NCBI RefSeq assembly: GCF_012933445.1 | Contig: NZ_JABBNC010000057.1 | Location: forward strand, 1 to 44,411 | Length of the DNA stretch: 44,411 bases | Direction of reading: 5' to 3' | DNA from: Actinoplanes sp. TBRC 11911 | GTDB lineage: Bacteria; Actinomycetota; Actinomycetes; Mycobacteriales; Micromonosporaceae | Part shown: positions 42,443-44,411 of the stretch, one piece after another | How the letters are laid out: each line of letters starts with the position of its first letter | How positions within the stretch are numbered: position 1 is the first letter of the stretch | Notes under the pieces: generated by a model | Told to the model about the DNA's origin: nothing | The model's input: only the letters and a program-made list of their open reading frames with translations | Database searches by the model: none | Program-made: the position numbers and the translations under genes

Positions 42443-42651
42443 GAAATCTCCTGGCTTTGGTAGAGGAAACGGCCCAGGGCGGTCATCAGGTCAGCCCAGT
42501 CGGTGCCTTCGAGGCGGGGGAAACCGTTGCGCTGCAACACATCCGCGATGTCATGCAGGAGCCCGTAGGTGAACCGGGGGTCACCGTCGGCGGGTGCGGG
42601 CAGCGGGTAGGACGGCTGCGGGCTGTGGTGCTGCTCAGAGACGTCGGTCAT
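42439..42651 (-). CDS. Small IS21-internal protein, hypothetical
   Basis: A 70-residue frame between istA and istB overlapping both by 4 nt, so it is translated in the same polycistron. The first half is proline-rich and disordered (HHSPQPSYPLPAPADGD), the second helical (YGLLHDIADVLQRNG, TDWADLMTALGRFL). Not part of classic two-gene IS21 elements; the role is unknown. Confidence 0.65.
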   Translation of the reverse strand: MTDVSEQHHSPQPSYPLPAPADGDPRFTYGLLHDIADVLQRNGFPRLEGTDWADLMTALGRFLYQSQEIS

Positions 42652-44318
42652 GCCGGTAGTTCCTGATCGCCGCCGCCTTGTTGGTGGTGGTGTTCGCTCG
42701 TGGTGGCCGGGTCCGGTCCGGGCGTGTCGTTCGTGGTGGGCAGGGGGATGACGTCCGCGAACAGCTGCGAGGGGCCGCGCAGGTGGGCTGCGGCGCCGCC
42801 GTCGCCGCGCTGCGGCCGGGCCGGGTCGGTTTCGGCGCCGATGACCAGGATCCCTTTGATCGTCCGGTAGGACGGGTCACCGGCAGTGAGGGCTTTGGCG
42901 CAGGCGGCTTCGAGACGGGCGGGGCTGTGTTTGCCGGCCAGCCCGAGTACGCCTTGCGCAGCCCGCAGCCGGAACAGGGCGTTGACCTCGAGCAGAGCGG
43001 CGATGACCTGTTCGCAGGCGGGGCCGATCTCGGCGGCGCGGGTGCGGCACCAGGTCGGCGTGCGCATCCGGAACGCGATCTTCTCCGGCGGGTAGTGCCC
43101 CAGGTCGGTCTGTTTCCCCGACGGTTTGCGTCCGTGGGTGGCCACCAGCGTCCCGTGGTGGAAGATCTGCACCACCAGCGGGGTTTCGCGGGCGTCGATG
43201 CGCTGGCCGATCAGCCGCCACGGCACCGAGTAGATCGTTTTGCCGACCTTGGCGTGGATGTCTGGGCCGACTGTTGCCGTCGACCACGTCGCCAGGGTGA
43301 ACGGGCGGGCCGGTAGCGGCTGCAACGCTGCCTGCTCGGCGGCGGCGAACACCGCGGCGGGTGCGGCTCCCGACAGTGGCCGGCTGGCCCGGGCGCCGGC
43401 GACCTGCACGCACCAGTCGAGCGCGGCTCTCTGCATCTGGGCGAGGGAGCTGAACTGCCGGCCACGCCAGAACGAGTCACGAATGTAGGGCATCGGCCGC
43501 TCGACACGGGCCTTGTCGCGCGGCTTGCGGGCGCGGGCCGGATCCACCAGCAGGCCGTAATGCTCGGCCAGCTCCGCATACGAGCGGTTGATCTTCGGGT
43601 CGTAAAGGTCGGGTTTGTCGACGCCGGTGCGCAGATTGTCTGGGATCAGCCGGCGCGGGACCCCGCCGAAGAACGCGAACGCTTGGACGTGGGCTTCGGT
43701 CCAGGCCCGCTGGTCCATGATCAGCACCGGCCGCACGAACATGTGCCGCGACGCGGCCAGGACCATCGCGAACGCCCACACCCGCCGCTGTTTGCCGGTC
43801 TGCGGGTCGGTCCAGGAACCCAGGTGCCCGTAGTCGATCTGGGCTTCCTCGCCCGGCACCACGTCGGCCTCGTCACGCAACACGACTACCCGGTCGCGGC
43901 GCACCTGTTCGGCCATGTTCGCCGCGACATAGCGTTTCAACGACGCCAGACTCGCGGTCAGGCCGTGCTCGTCGCGCAGCCGCTGATGAATCGTTGCCTG
44001 CGTCACCCCGGCCTTGAGATGCTCGGCGATGTAGTCGTGGAACACCGCGATCTGCGGCCACGTCACCTGCCGCAAGCGGGTATCGGCCAGCTGCGGGAAC
44101 CAGCGGGTCACCAAATCCGCCCAGTCCTGCTGGCTCATGACAGCGCCGCCCGGCGCCATCCCGGCCGCGACCGCCGGGGCCAAATACTTACGGATCGTCT
44201 TACGATCCACACCCAGCGACACCGACAGCTCGCTGATCGAGCGTCCCGCATACCAATGGATGAAGATTTCGGTCACATCGACCACGTCGAACGTTCTCCT
44301 CGCCATCGGCTCCCTCAC
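42648..44318 (-). CDS. istA: IS21 transposase IstA
   Basis: A 556-residue DDE transposase. An N-terminal HTH (about 15-60: YAGRSISELSVSLGVDRKTIRKYL) and a second HTH precede the catalytic core with D162 (AQIDYGHLG), D227 (IPDNLRTG) and E273 (ARVERPMPYIRD), then a beta-barrel and C-terminal region. The C-terminus is Gln/His-rich (HHHQQGGGDQ). Start at ATG 44318; ATG 44306 is possible. No frameshift. Confidence 0.92.
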   Translation of the reverse strand: MREPMARRTFDVVDVTEIFIHWYAGRSISELSVSLGVDRKTIRKYLAPAVAAGMAPGGAVMSQQDWADLVTRWFPQLADTRLRQVTWPQIAVFHDYIAEHLKAGVTQATIHQRLRDEHGLTASLASLKRYVAANMAEQVRRDRVVVLRDEADVVPGEEAQIDYGHLGSWTDPQTGKQRRVWAFAMVLAASRHMFVRPVLIMDQRAWTEAHVQAFAFFGGVPRRLIPDNLRTGVDKPDLYDPKINRSYAELAEHYGLLVDPARARKPRDKARVERPMPYIRDSFWRGRQFSSLAQMQRAALDWCVQVAGARASRPLSGAAPAAVFAAAEQAALQPLPARPFTLATWSTATVGPDIHAKVGKTIYSVPWRLIGQRIDARETPLVVQIFHHGTLVATHGRKPSGKQTDLGHYPPEKIAFRMRTPTWCRTRAAEIGPACEQVIAALLEVNALFRLRAAQGVLGLAGKHSPARLEAACAKALTAGDPSYRTIKGILVIGAETDPARPQRGDGGAAAHLRGPSQLFADVIPLPTTNDTPGPDPATTSEHHHQQGGGDQELPA

Positions 44319-44411
44319 CCGTCGTCACAGACGAGGAAGCACTCTGCCCTGATCGCGAGGACCACCCACCGCCGCGCACACCCCAAGTGACCTGGGGAAT
44401 TACGTGAGCGA

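Larger units (their letters stand above)
41600..44411 (-). mobile_element. IS21-type insertion sequence
   Basis: The left end has GCTCGCGTAATTCCCC (41601-41616) and the right end, read inward, has GCTCACGTAATTCCCC (44408-44393), so they are inverted terminal repeats differing at one base. A second copy of the repeat, GCTCAGGTAATTGCCCAGGT, lies at 41625-41644, 24 bp inside the left end; repeated terminal sites are typical of IS21. Three minus-strand genes (istA, a 70-residue frame, istB) overlap by four bases each. The window ends at the right terminus. Confidence 0.85.

Noticed and set aside
1..44411. Composite transposon bounded by the two IS elements
   Set aside because: The two IS belong to different families (IS630 and IS21) and cannot mobilise the interval together.
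1..44411. CRISPR array or cas genes
   Set aside because: No regularly spaced direct repeats and no Cas-like protein were seen.

Overview
The window is high-GC DNA of an actinomycete type. It carries Lsr2, a membrane-tethered BTAD regulator, a DUF397 protein, a TIGR03620-type F420 (LLM) oxidoreductase, an I36-type secreted protein, many GTG starts and 4-nt stop/start overlaps. These suggest a Streptomyces, Micromonospora or Pseudonocardia-like organism; the genus cannot be fixed from sequence alone. The first and last bases coincide with insertion-sequence termini (IS630-type at the left, IS21-type at the right), so the window is probably a whole contig that broke at repeats.

Layout: (1) 1-1168 IS630-type element. 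(2) 1186-3001 divergent tetR and thiolase sharing two identical operators. (3) 3000-6550 decayed DNA: a two-component-system fossil, an intact lsr2, a frameshifted hypothetical gene and a frameshifted MFS transporter. (4) 6559-13316 a complete, tightly overlapping Wadjet type I anti-plasmid operon, jetABCD. (5) 14337-19572 small-molecule and redox genes under two local regulators: an HxlR regulator (with a truncated paralogue) and a lipoprotein alpha/beta hydrolase joined by a duplicated 30-nt operator; then SDR, TetR, SnoaL-like and F420-type oxidoreductase genes, with similar promoter/operator sequences before the SDR and SnoaL genes. (6) 19600-24125 an integrase remnant, a secreted I36-type protein, a membrane protein, and a decayed acetyltransferase/flavoprotein pair resembling arsenic-cluster accessory genes. 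(7) 24249-26321 a low-GC KAP-type membrane P-loop NTPase, the best candidate for an uncharacterised (possibly defence) gene. (8) 26601-33564 an XRE-TPR regulator, an ATP-dependent DNA ligase, a DUF397/membrane protein/BTAD-regulator operon, and a two-gene operon of a SpeD-like pyruvoyl enzyme with an unrecognised acyltransferase-like protein. (9) 33645-40581 two secreted beta-trefoil-like proteins flanking a StyA-type flavin monooxygenase and its FMN reductase, a divergent LuxR-type ATPase regulator, and a small XRE protein. (10) 41038-44411 a STAS remnant and an IS21-type element with three ORFs.

How the parts relate: Wadjet and possibly the KAP NTPase would guard against foreign DNA. The many pseudogenes, the integrase remnant and the IS borders mark an accessory region that gains and loses genes, and Lsr2 is the type of protein that silences AT-richer imports such as the KAP gene. 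The intact metabolic genes form small self-regulated units (regulator plus enzyme) rather than one pathway.
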